Origin: Gemmatimonadota bacterium
GTDB taxonomy: Bacteria > Gemmatimonadota > Gemmatimonadetes > Longimicrobiales > Gaopeijiaceae
Assembly (NCBI GenBank): GCA_028874905.1
Contig: JAPPGZ010000010.1
Coordinates: forward strand, 1 to 50,597
DNA length: 50,597 bases
Reading direction: 5' to 3'
Below are positions 8,525-17,464 of this stretch, piece by piece (the stretch's first letter is position 1; every line of letters starts with the position of its first letter). A model generated the notes under the pieces. The model did no database searches. It was not told where the DNA came from and worked only from the letters and a program-made list of their open reading frames with translations. A program made the position numbers and the translations under genes.

Positions 8525-9985
8525 CTACCAGCGTGAGATCACCACCCGCTGATCGGTGAAGAACGAGACCGCGTCCCGGCCCTGCGCCTTGAGGTCGCCG
8601 TAGAAGGAGTTGCGGGTCCCGCCGAAGGGGAAGAACGCCATCGGTGCGGCGACCCCGATGTTGATCCCGATCATCGAGATCCCCGCACGGTAGCGGAACT
8701 CCCGCGCGGCACGCCCCGAATTGGTGAAGATCGACGCGGCGTTGCCGTAGCGGCTGGCGGCCAGCATCTCCAGCGCGGCCTCCAGGTTCGGCGCGCGGGC
8801 CAGCCCGGCCACCGGGCCGAACACCTCTTCGCGGCCGATCGGCATCGCGGGCGTGACGTCTTCGAAGACGGTGGGGCCGACCCAATGGCCCTCCGGGTAC
8901 CCCGGCACCCGCAGCCGGCGGCCGTCCATAAGCAGCCGCGCGCCGTCGCGCTCGCCCTCGTCGATGAATCCGTTCACCCGGTCGCGGTGAGTCCTCGAGA
9001 TCACGGGGCCCATGTCCACGCCGTCGTCGAGACCCCTCCCGACCTTGAGAGACGCGGCCCCGTCGAGGATGCCTTCGCGCATGGGCCCATACGCGTCACC
9101 CACGCCGACCACCACCGACCCCGCCAGGCAACGCTGCCCCGCGGACCCGAACACCGAGCCCACGACCGCGTCGGCCACCATCTCCGGATCGGCGTCGGGC
9201 AGCACGATCATGTGGTTCTTGGCGCCGCCCAGCGCCTGCACGCGCTTCCCGGCGAGCGCAGCCCGCTCGTAGATGATCTTCGCCACCTGGCTCGACCCCA
9301 CGAACGACACGCCCGCCACGTCCGGGTGGTCGATCAGCGCCTCCACGGTCCCCTTGCGGCCGTGCACCACGTTGAGCACGCCCGCCGGCAGCCCCGCCTG
9401 ATCGGCGAGTTCGACGACGCGCTGGTGCGTGAGCGGGTCCTGTTCGCTCGGCTTGAGGACGACTGTGTTCCCCGCGGCGACCGCGTACGGCCAGAACCAG
9501 AGAGGGATCATCACGGGGAAGTTGTAGGGGGTGACCACTGCGAACACACCGATCGGCTGGCGTACGGTCTCGCAGTCCACGTCCCGGGCGATGTCTTCGA
9601 GGGTGTCGCCCATCATCAGCGTGGGCATGCCGGCGGCGTGCTCCACGTTCTCGATGCCGCGCTGCACCTCGCCCCACGTCTCGGCGACGTTCTTGCCGTG
9701 TTCGCGGGACAGGCTGATCGCGAGTTCGTCGTGGTGTTCGTCCAGCAGCGCCTTCAGGCGGAAGAACACGCGCGCGCGCTCCGGAACGGGGGTGCGGCGC
9801 CAGGACGGGAAGGCCGCGACGGCGGCCTGGACGGCGCGGTCCACGTCGGCCGGGCCCGAGACGGGGACGGCGCCAAGGGTGTCACCGGTCGCCGGGTCGG
9901 TGATCGCGAGCTTCTCGCAGGCGTCGCCGGACTGCCACTCGCCCGCCACGTAGTTGGCAGCGAGGCCGGGTGAGGTGGTCGGCAT
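8525..9985 (-). CDS. mmsA: CoA-acylating (methyl)malonate-semialdehyde dehydrogenase
   Basis: NAD-dependent oxidative decarboxylation of malonate or methylmalonate semialdehyde to acetyl-CoA or propionyl-CoA. The 486-residue protein shows the aldehyde dehydrogenase fold with features specific to the MmsA/IolA branch: TPYNFPVMIPLWFWPYA in the cofactor half, ALGGAKNHM in place of the usual general-base Glu motif, and the catalytic Cys in GSAGQRCLAGS. ATG at 9985 follows AGGAGG within the end of the EVE gene, with 4 bases between the two genes, so translation is probably coupled. It precedes the aminotransferase and symporter genes, consistent with beta-alanine, valine or pyrimidine breakdown; inositol breakdown is less likely without iol genes nearby. 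Confidence 0.92.
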   Translation of the reverse strand: MPTTSPGLAANYVAGEWQSGDACEKLAITDPATGDTLGAVPVSGPADVDRAVQAAVAAFPSWRRTPVPERARVFFRLKALLDEHHDELAISLSREHGKNVAETWGEVQRGIENVEHAAGMPTLMMGDTLEDIARDVDCETVRQPIGVFAVVTPYNFPVMIPLWFWPYAVAAGNTVVLKPSEQDPLTHQRVVELADQAGLPAGVLNVVHGRKGTVEALIDHPDVAGVSFVGSSQVAKIIYERAALAGKRVQALGGAKNHMIVLPDADPEMVADAVVGSVFGSAGQRCLAGSVVVGVGDAYGPMREGILDGAASLKVGRGLDDGVDMGPVISRTHRDRVNGFIDEGERDGARLLMDGRRLRVPGYPEGHWVGPTVFEDVTPAMPIGREEVFGPVAGLARAPNLEAALEMLAASRYGNAASIFTNSGRAAREFRYRAGISMIGINIGVAAPMAFFPFGGTRNSFYGDLKAQGRDAVSFFTDQRVVISRW

Positions 9986-9989
9986 TTCC

Positions 9990-10466
9990 CTACACCTCCT
10001 CGGACGCTGCGGCGGCCATGCCCACGATGTGCTCGTATTCGGCCCTGGTCACCGGCTGCACGGACAGCCGGCTGCGGTTCACCAGGACCATGTCGGCCAG
10101 CTCCGGTGTGGCGCGGATCTCGGGGAGGCTCACCTCGCGCGCGAACTTCTCGATGAAGCGGATGTCGACCATGAACCAGCGGGGGTTCTCGTCGGTCGCC
10201 TTGGGGTCGAAGTACTTGCTGGAGGGGTCGAACTGGGTGTGGTCGGGGTACGACTCGCGGCAGACCTCGGCGGTTCCGGCGACGCCGGGCGGCTTGGCGT
10301 TGGAGTGGTAAAAGAGGACGCGGTCGCCGATCCGCATTTTGTCGCGCATGAGGTTGCGGGCGGAGTAGTTGCGGACGCCGTCCCAATACGTGGTGCCGTC
10401 GCGCTCGAGGTCGTCGATCGAGTAGACGTAGGGTTCGCTTTTCATGAGCCAGTACCGGCGGGCCAT
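9990..10466 (-). CDS. EVE domain protein
   Basis: A 158-residue single-domain EVE protein (PUA-like fold, related to YTH). It begins MARRYWLMKSEP, with the conserved W-L-x-K-S-E-P-Y strand, followed by WDGVRNYSARN, GDRVLFYHSN and a late PRWFMVDIRF segment, all typical of the family. EVE proteins bind modified bases in nucleic acids; the target here is unknown. The ATG at 10466 has GAGGA 5 bases upstream. It is the first gene of the leftward operon and shares its upstream region with the divergent padR gene, so the AT-rich segment near 10575 may control both directions. In other genomes EVE genes often lie near housekeeping or defence genes; no defence gene is evident here. Confidence 0.9.
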   Translation of the reverse strand: MARRYWLMKSEPYVYSIDDLERDGTTYWDGVRNYSARNLMRDKMRIGDRVLFYHSNAKPPGVAGTAEVCRESYPDHTQFDPSSKYFDPKATDENPRWFMVDIRFIEKFAREVSLPEIRATPELADMVLVNRSRLSVQPVTRAEYEHIVGMAAAASEEV

Positions 10467-10563
10467 GGGAGTCCTCGGAGACGTGGGTGTGAGCCGGGCT
10501 CGGGGCCTTTCGACGCCCCAAGATACAACGGGGCGGGGCAGCGCGCCGGGTGGTTCTCCGATA

Positions 10564-10610
10564 TTGAGACTTGCGATATAAATATTATCTATATATCATG
10601 ATTGTCATGA
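10564..10610. promoter_or_regulatory. AT-rich divergent promoter / probable PadR operator
   Basis: This short, strongly AT-rich stretch stands out from the GC-rich surroundings. It contains TTGAGA (10564-10569), overlapping -10-like hexamers TATAAA (10577-10582) and TATTAT (10583-10588), and an imperfect palindrome with arms GATATA (10575-10580) and TATATC (10592-10597). TCATGA occurs twice at 10596-10601 and 10605-10610. PadR genes are commonly autoregulated through such sites. With a start at about 10595 the padR message would be leaderless, which would explain the lack of a Shine-Dalgarno site. Confidence 0.5.
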
Positions 10611-10936
10611 CACAGATCACACTGTCCAAGCGGATCAACGAGCTCCTTGTGCTGGCGGTGCTGGATTCCGGTGCCGCGCATGGCTACCAGATCGCGCTGT
10701 CCGTGGAGGAGCGCACCGCCGGCGCCTTCTCCTTCCAGCACGGCACGCTCTATCCCATCCTGCATCGGCTCGAGGCGGAAGGCCGGGTACGCGGCGAATG
10801 GCACGGTGTGGGGCGGCGTCGCAAGACCTACGAGATCACCGACGCCGGGCGCGCCGATCTGGCTTCCGGCGCAGCTGAACTGGAGCGGCAGTTCCGCGCC
10901 CTGCTGGGCCTGCTCAGGGGAACACATGCCGCGTGA
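10598..10936 (+). CDS. PadR family transcriptional regulator
   Basis: A 112-residue winged-helix repressor of the short PadR-s2 type. Seen: LLVLAVLDSGAAHGYQI, the recognition region FSFQHGTLYPILHRLEAEG, the wing with RRRKTYEITDAGR, and a short C-terminal dimerisation helix. The ATG at 10598 or the one at 10607 is the start; a TTG at 10571 lies inside the promoter and is unlikely. No Shine-Dalgarno site precedes either ATG. The stop overlaps the next start by 11 bases (gene at 10926), so regulator and membrane protein are translationally coupled. In this kind of organism PadR genes typically control an adjacent transport or membrane operon, and that is the likely role here. The ligand is unknown. 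Confidence 0.93.
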   Translation: MIVMTQITLSKRINELLVLAVLDSGAAHGYQIALSVEERTAGAFSFQHGTLYPILHRLEAEGRVRGEWHGVGRRRKTYEITDAGRADLASGAAELERQFRALLGLLRGTHAA

Positions 10937-11687
10937 GCACCCGCTGGCTCGTGTCGAGCGCGAAATGAGGCTGGCGCCGCGGTATCGACTCGACCTGGTC
11001 GAAGAGGTGGACGCCGACGTGCGGGCCATGCAGGCTGAAATGGAGCGGCGTGGTTTCAGTCCGGCCGAGGCCCGGCGGGGAGCGATTCGACGGCTGGTGC
11101 CCACTGGCGAAGTGATTCAGCGGCTTCAGGAGCGGCACGCTCCGCCCCTGCGCCGCTGGCTGCGCGCGGAAGGCCGGGGAGATCGGGTGACCAGGCTCGG
11201 GATCGGTGCGGCGGCTCTGCTTGGCGGTGCTGTGGGGGTCATCGCAACCGCTCGGCCGGCATTGTCCGGCACGGCCATGGTTCTGTCCTGGGCAATTGTG
11301 ATCGTCTTTGCGCTGCTGGTCGCCAACCTGGCGTGGGTGGCGAGCCGGCTCTGGCTGCACGGGGACTTGAGGGCCTGGCAGCACCAACGGCTGTGGGCGC
11401 GGCACGCCGGGCTGGTTGTCACGGCCGTGGCCCTCGGGGCGCTGGGCGCCTCTTGGGAGGGATATCTGGGACTGGCCGGCAACGGGCACACGGACAGCCC
11501 AGTCCCGCTGGCGTGGGAAACCGCCGGAACGATGGCGTATTTCGCGGCTACCGGCCTGGCCGCGGCGACCTTCGGCCTGTTCGGGTGGCTCTCCATCGCG
11601 CCCCGACTGATCGCCGACGAAGAGATCGAGCGTCGGATCGCCGACTTCTTCGCGCGGCGCCGGTCCGCGCCGACGCTGCGCGATTAA
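10926..11687 (+). CDS. Four-helix membrane protein with permease-prefix-like N-terminus
   Basis: A 253-residue protein. Residues 1-80 are cytoplasmic and resemble the permease-prefix domain found in front of FtsX/MacB-type permeases (acidic helix, then F-S-P-A-E-A-R-R-G-A-I-R-R). Instead of an ABC permease, about four transmembrane helices follow, at about residues 91-112, 116-142, 158-180 and 196-222, then an acidic amphipathic tail. Residues 170-222 (LGALGA, then AWE at 196-198, then F-G-L-F-G) repeat the pattern of the next protein, suggesting a common origin. AGGGGA precedes the ATG, and the gene overlaps the padR stop. Function unknown; control by PadR is inferred from position. Confidence 0.7.
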   Translation: MPREHPLARVEREMRLAPRYRLDLVEEVDADVRAMQAEMERRGFSPAEARRGAIRRLVPTGEVIQRLQERHAPPLRRWLRAEGRGDRVTRLGIGAAALLGGAVGVIATARPALSGTAMVLSWAIVIVFALLVANLAWVASRLWLHGDLRAWQHQRLWARHAGLVVTAVALGALGASWEGYLGLAGNGHTDSPVPLAWETAGTMAYFAATGLAAATFGLFGWLSIAPRLIADEEIERRIADFFARRRSAPTLRD

Positions 11688-11722
11688 GCCTCGAACATCC
11701 ACGAATCCAAAGGAGAACAACG

Positions 11723-12088
11723 ATGTCGTTCATCCAATCGCTGGGAATCATTCAGTATCCGCTGTGGATTGTCCTGATCCTGACGCTGGTCCAGACCGTG
11801 CGCTGCACCGCCGCACTCGTTCACCGGGAAGATGCGGGAAGTCCGTTGAGCAGCCACTCGGTCCTCGTGCTCGGAGCACTGGGAGCCTGTCTGGGGATCC
11901 TCGGGAGCCTCATGGGCGTGCACGTCACGGCCGGGGCCATCGTCGATGCCGGACAGGTCAGCACCGCGATCGCCTGGGAAGCAGTGGGCCTCGCCGTCGG
12001 CCCGTCCATCTTCGGGTTCTTCGTCCTGGGCCTGGCCTCGGTGGCCTGGCTTGCCCTGCAGTACGCCGCCGGACGGGCGCTCCGCTAG
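11723..12088 (+). CDS. Small MotA/TolQ/ExbB-like membrane protein
   Basis: This 121-residue protein has three predicted membrane helices (about 5-30, 46-66, 82-115). The middle part, LGALGACLGILGSLMG (50-65), resembles the P-L-L-G-x-L-G-T-V-x-G-M helix of ExbB/TolQ proton channels, and AIAWEAVGLAVGPSIFG matches the style of the following channel helix. It lacks the large cytoplasmic domain and the polar channel residues of true ExbB, so coupling to proton flow is uncertain. AGGAG lies 7 bases before the ATG; the gene is 35 bases after the four-helix protein and shares the LGALGA...AWE core with it. Its 3' end overlaps the convergent M23 peptidase gene by 4 bases. Probably a partner of the preceding protein. 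Confidence 0.65.
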   Translation: MSFIQSLGIIQYPLWIVLILTLVQTVRCTAALVHREDAGSPLSSHSVLVLGALGACLGILGSLMGVHVTAGAIVDAGQVSTAIAWEAVGLAVGPSIFGFFVLGLASVAWLALQYAAGRALR

Positions 12089-13278
12089 CGTCCCCCTGCG
12101 TCGGCAGCAACTTCGGCGTTGTCGCCCGCGGCCTCCATGAGTCGCGCAGCCACGTAGCCGTTTGTACCGTCCAGCAGGCGAACCCGGAACCACTCGCCGG
12201 CCGCACCCGTCACACGAAGCGGCGTAGTGCGATTCAGTTCCTGCAGGATGCTTCCACGGCGCCCGGGGGCGGCACGCAGCCGGATCCCGTCGTTCGCGGG
12301 CACGACCAGGTCACCGAGCAGCGTCAGGTCGGCCGTGACCTCCGGCAGCGCTCCGACGGGCGGATCGATGAACGGGTACGGGTCGATCGGCCCGCGCCGG
12401 TAGAGACCGAAGTGGAGGTGTGGCGGGGTTGTCCGAGCGTTGCCCGTGTTCCCCACGAAGCCGACCGTGTCTCCGCGTTCCACGCGCTGGCCGTCCCTGA
12501 CGTACTGGCTGTCCAGATGCGCATAGTAGATGCTCGCGTCGTGGACCGGGTCACGCAGCCAGACCACCTTTCCACCCCGGTTGGTGACCCTCACGCGACG
12601 CACCGTTCCCGCCGTCGCTGCCAGCACCGGGGTGCCGCGGGGCGCGAAGATGTCCACGCCGTGATGCTGGCGCCTTCCCCCGTCGCGCGCGGCGCCGAAG
12701 AGGCTCTGCACGGCCCGCATGCCGTAGCCCTCCACCGGAAACCCCAGCTGCGCCTCTTCGGACACGTTGATCTGATAGCGGCCACCACGGAGCAGCTCGG
12801 GCTGCACACGGAGGATGAACTCGCCGCCCCTCCAGGGCTCGTGCACGAAGGTGTAGGACAGCGAGTCGGACGAGATCACGGGTCTGAGCGGATCCTCCTC
12901 GTCCTGCGGCACCCGGAACAGGTCGATGAACAGCCGCGTGCCCTCTTCGGAATCCAGCGACACGTGGAAGGTCAGTCTGCGCCCTCTCGGTATGCTCAGC
13001 CGGTATGCGACCGCGGCGGGTACTTCCGGAGAGATGTGGCCGGACTCCTGGAACGGCAGCGCAACGGTCGTCGGACTGTCCAGCGCATCGCGGCCCGCAC
13101 CGGTCCAGTCCCGTCCCAGCGCGGTCTCGGCCAAACCGGCGTCGCCGAGACCAGCCTGATATGCCTCGTGGGGCGTCATGTCGCGGAACCTGTCCTGCAA
13201 TTGCTCCGCCTGTTCGCAGGCCGTGAACACGACAATGGCGGCGAGCGCCGGCAACCGGCACCATCGTCGTTGCACCAT
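12085..13278 (-). CDS. M23 family metallopeptidase lipoprotein with SH3 domain
   Basis: A 397-residue probable cell-wall hydrolase. The N-terminal lipoprotein signal ends in VVFTAC (Cys21). Residues 75-175 form a beta-rich domain of unknown role. The LytM/M23 domain follows with the zinc ligands His205 and Asp209 (HHGVD), the YAHL histidine (254) and HLHFG (His287, His289), so it looks catalytically complete. Residues 315-385 are an SH3b-like domain (IRLRAAPG...LNRTTPLRV...GEWFRVRLLDGTNGYVAARL), as often seen for peptidoglycan binding. GGGAGG lies 3-4 bases before the ATG. The gene is monocistronic, converging on the ExbB-like gene with a 4-base overlap. Likely an outer-membrane-anchored endopeptidase or an activator of one. 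Confidence 0.92.
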   Translation of the reverse strand: MVQRRWCRLPALAAIVVFTACEQAEQLQDRFRDMTPHEAYQAGLGDAGLAETALGRDWTGAGRDALDSPTTVALPFQESGHISPEVPAAVAYRLSIPRGRRLTFHVSLDSEEGTRLFIDLFRVPQDEEDPLRPVISSDSLSYTFVHEPWRGGEFILRVQPELLRGGRYQINVSEEAQLGFPVEGYGMRAVQSLFGAARDGGRRQHHGVDIFAPRGTPVLAATAGTVRRVRVTNRGGKVVWLRDPVHDASIYYAHLDSQYVRDGQRVERGDTVGFVGNTGNARTTPPHLHFGLYRRGPIDPYPFIDPPVGALPEVTADLTLLGDLVVPANDGIRLRAAPGRRGSILQELNRTTPLRVTGAAGEWFRVRLLDGTNGYVAARLMEAAGDNAEVAADAGGR

Positions 13279-13346
13279 TCACCTCCCAGCCAGTTTTCGA
13301 TCGGCCGGAGCCGCAGACCGAGAGCTCACGCCCCGGTCCTCCGGCG

Positions 13347-14915
<1,569 letters not shown>

Positions 14916-14971
14916 CTGTAATGCCTCCAGGATCTACATGAGTGTTTGCGTTCCGGGTCAGCGCCGGCCCG

Positions 14972-17263
14972 TCAATCCGGGTCGCGCGACAACGCGATAA
15001 TGTGACGGCCTCGGGTCCGGGCGTCTACCGATGCGATGCCGATCAGGTGAACGACATCGAGAACGCTGCAGCCCCGCTGGAGGATGTGGACCGGCTTCTT
15101 CATCCCCAGAAGAATCGGGCCGATCACTTCCGCGTTGCCCAGCTGCGCCAGGAGCTTGTAGCATGCGTTCGAGGCGCTGAGTGTGGGGAACACGAGCACA
15201 TTGGCGGGTCCCGTGAGGTCGCTGAAGGGGTATTTCCTTGAAATGATGTGAGGGTCGACGGCAACGTCCGCCTGCATTTCGCCGTCGACCAGCAGGTCCG
15301 GCGCCAATCGTTTGATCCAGGCGACAGCCCGGCGCACCTTGGTCGCTTCGGGGTGGCGCACCGACCCGAAATTGGAGAACGACAGCATTCCGATGCGGGG
15401 CTCGATCCCCAGATCCTTCACGAAACGCGCAGCAGAAATCGCGATTTCCGCCAGCGTCTCCGGATCGGGATCGATGTTGACCGTCGTGTCCGCAAAGAAG
15501 AGTGGATCACGATCACGGAAGGTGACCATGTGGAGTCCCGAAATGCGGCCCACCGAATCGGCCGTGCCGATCACCTCAAGGGCGGGTCTGAGTATCTGGG
15601 GATAGTTGGAATCGATGCCCGCGACCATTGCATCGGCGTCTCCGGCGCCAACCATCATTGCCGCGAAGTAGACCGGCTGATAGGCGCGGGCGCGCGCTTC
15701 GGCCAGGGTAAGTCCCTTGCGCTCGCGGCGCCGGTGGAACGCATCCGCGTACGCGTAGCGAGTATCCTCGACGGCTGGCGGATGAATGCACTCGACGCCC
15801 TGCAGGTCGACTCCCAGGTCCGCCGCGAAGCGATGGATCTTGTCGGCCTTCCCGATCAGCACGATGCGTGCCATCCCCTCTTCCACCGCCTGTGCGGCAG
15901 CCCTGAGGACACGCTCGTTGTACCCGTCGGCAAGGACGACACGGGCAGGCTCCAACCGCGCCCGCCCAAGGATTCGCTGCATTGCCTCGCGCCCGGGACC
16001 CAGGCTGGCTTCCAGGCGGCCCCGGTATTCCTCAAGGTCCAGATCGATGCGCGCAACGCCCGACTCCATGGCCGCGTTGGCCACCGCCGGTGACACGTGC
16101 AACAGCACCCGAGGATCGAAGGGCTTCGGAATCAGGTACTCCGGGCCGAATTCGAATCCGTCGTCCCCGTACGCCTTGACCACCGACTCCGGCACCTCGT
16201 GGCGCGCGAGTTCGGCCAGCGCCCGCGTAGCGGCCAGCATCATTCCCTGGTTGATCCGGCGCGCACGTACATCCAGCGCGCCACGGAACAGGAAGGGGAA
16301 GCCCAGGACGTTGTTGACCTGGTTCGGGTAGTCGGACCGTCCCGTGGCCATGATCGCGTCGTCCCGGATCTCGGCCACCTCCTCCGGGGTGACTTCGGGG
16401 TCCGGGTTGGCGAGCGCGAAGATGATCGGACTAGGCGCCATTGAAGCCACCATCTCCGGCGTTATCACGCCCTTTGCCGCGAGCCCGATGACCACGTCCG
16501 CCCCCTCCATGGCCTCGGCCAGGGTCCGCACCGGCCGGCGGGTGGCGAACGGCGCCTTGTACTCGTTCATCCCCTCCTCGCGCCCCTCATGGATCACACC
16601 GGCGCGATCCGTCATCACGAGGTTCTCCGGGCTGGCGCCCAGGCGAAGGCAGTGGCGCGCGGTGGCTACCGCCGATGCGCCCGCTCCCACGAACACGATG
16701 TAGGCATCGCCGATGGCGCGTCCCGTGATCTCCAGGGCATTGACGAGCGCTGCTCCCGCGATGATCGCCGTTCCGTGCTGGTCGTCGTGGAAAACGGGGA
16801 TCCGCAGCGTATCGCGAAGCGTCTCCTCGATCAGGAAGCACTCGGGGGCGCGAATGTCCTCCAGGTTGATGCCGCCGACCGTCGGCTCCAGCATCTGGCA
16901 GAAGCGGATCACCTCATGGGGGTCCTCGGTTCCGACTTCGATGTCGAAGACGTCGATTCCGGCGAACTTCTTGAAGAGCACGCCCTTGCCTTCCATGACC
17001 GGTTTCGCGGCCAGGGCTCCGATGTTCCCCAGCCCGAGGACTGCAGTTCCGTTCGACACCACCGCGACCAGGTTCCCGCGCGCAGTGTAGCGGAACGCCT
17101 CCTCGGGGTCGCCATGGATGGCCATGCACGGCTCTGCCACCCCGGGACTGTATGCCAATGTGAGGTCTCGCTGAGTTGCGACCGCCTTCGTCGGGACGAC
17201 CTCGATCTTTCCGGGGCGGCCCTCCGCGTGATACTCGAGCGCGTCGCTTTCACGTGCCGACAA
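14972..17263 (-). CDS. maeB: NADP-dependent malic enzyme (MaeB type, with PTA-like domain)
   Basis: Oxidative decarboxylation of malate to pyruvate. The 763-residue protein has the long architecture: an N-terminal malic enzyme domain ([12 protein letters not shown] with the catalytic Tyr, GIDVFDIEV, metal-binding [12 protein letters not shown](P)-binding [11 protein letters not shown]) and, from about residue 430, a phosphate-acetyltransferase-like domain ([26 protein letters not shown]). In E. coli MaeB the second domain senses acetyl-CoA rather than acting as an enzyme. I place the start at TTG 17263 because AGGAGAG lies 6 bases before it, because the length then matches the family, and because the further upstream TTG at 17341 falls inside a good promoter. 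First gene of the maeB-pckA operon. Confidence 0.95.
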   Translation of the reverse strand: MSARESDALEYHAEGRPGKIEVVPTKAVATQRDLTLAYSPGVAEPCMAIHGDPEEAFRYTARGNLVAVVSNGTAVLGLGNIGALAAKPVMEGKGVLFKKFAGIDVFDIEVGTEDPHEVIRFCQMLEPTVGGINLEDIRAPECFLIEETLRDTLRIPVFHDDQHGTAIIAGAALVNALEITGRAIGDAYIVFVGAGASAVATARHCLRLGASPENLVMTDRAGVIHEGREEGMNEYKAPFATRRPVRTLAEAMEGADVVIGLAAKGVITPEMVASMAPSPIIFALANPDPEVTPEEVAEIRDDAIMATGRSDYPNQVNNVLGFPFLFRGALDVRARRINQGMMLAATRALAELARHEVPESVVKAYGDDGFEFGPEYLIPKPFDPRVLLHVSPAVANAAMESGVARIDLDLEEYRGRLEASLGPGREAMQRILGRARLEPARVVLADGYNERVLRAAAQAVEEGMARIVLIGKADKIHRFAADLGVDLQGVECIHPPAVEDTRYAYADAFHRRRERKGLTLAEARARAYQPVYFAAMMVGAGDADAMVAGIDSNYPQILRPALEVIGTADSVGRISGLHMVTFRDRDPLFFADTTVNIDPDPETLAEIAISAARFVKDLGIEPRIGMLSFSNFGSVRHPEATKVRRAVAWIKRLAPDLLVDGEMQADVAVDPHIISRKYPFSDLTGPANVLVFPTLSASNACYKLLAQLGNAEVIGPILLGMKKPVHILQRGCSVLDVVHLIGIASVDARTRGRHIIALSRDPD

Positions 17264-17324
17264 TGGTCTCTCCTGTCTTGCCGTGGCCGTTGGCGAAGCA
17301 TCACCCAGTCCTCCGCCGGCAGTG

Positions 17325-17354
17325 ATCCTACCGGGAAGCAAGGAGTGTCGTCAA
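17325..17354 (-). promoter_or_regulatory. Sigma-70 type promoter of maeB-pckA
   Basis: On the minus strand TTGACG (17354-17349) and TAGGAT (17330-17325) are separated by 18 bases. Transcription would begin near 17318, giving a leader of about 55 bases before the TTG start at 17263. Its position argues against any start upstream of 17318. Confidence 0.5.
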
Positions 17355-17464
17355 TTGGCTCACCCGGACCGGCAACCCCATTGACCACCGCCGAGGTCTA
17401 CACATCTTGACTGGTCGTGACGCTCCCTGCCCTCCCGGGCGGCCCCCTGCATCTCCATGAAACG

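Noticed and set aside
9990..10466. EVE protein as part of a defence island
   Set aside because: EVE domains occur in defence systems fused to nucleases, but here the protein is single-domain and its neighbours are metabolic.
11723..12088. Calling the small PadR-linked protein a genuine ExbB/TolQ channel
   Set aside because: The helix pattern is similar, but it lacks the large cytoplasmic domain and the conserved Thr/Pro of true channels, so only a resemblance is claimed.
17264..17341. Extra 26 codons at the maeB N-terminus starting at TTG 17341
   Set aside because: The start would lie within the predicted promoter, has no ribosome site, and makes the protein longer than its family.
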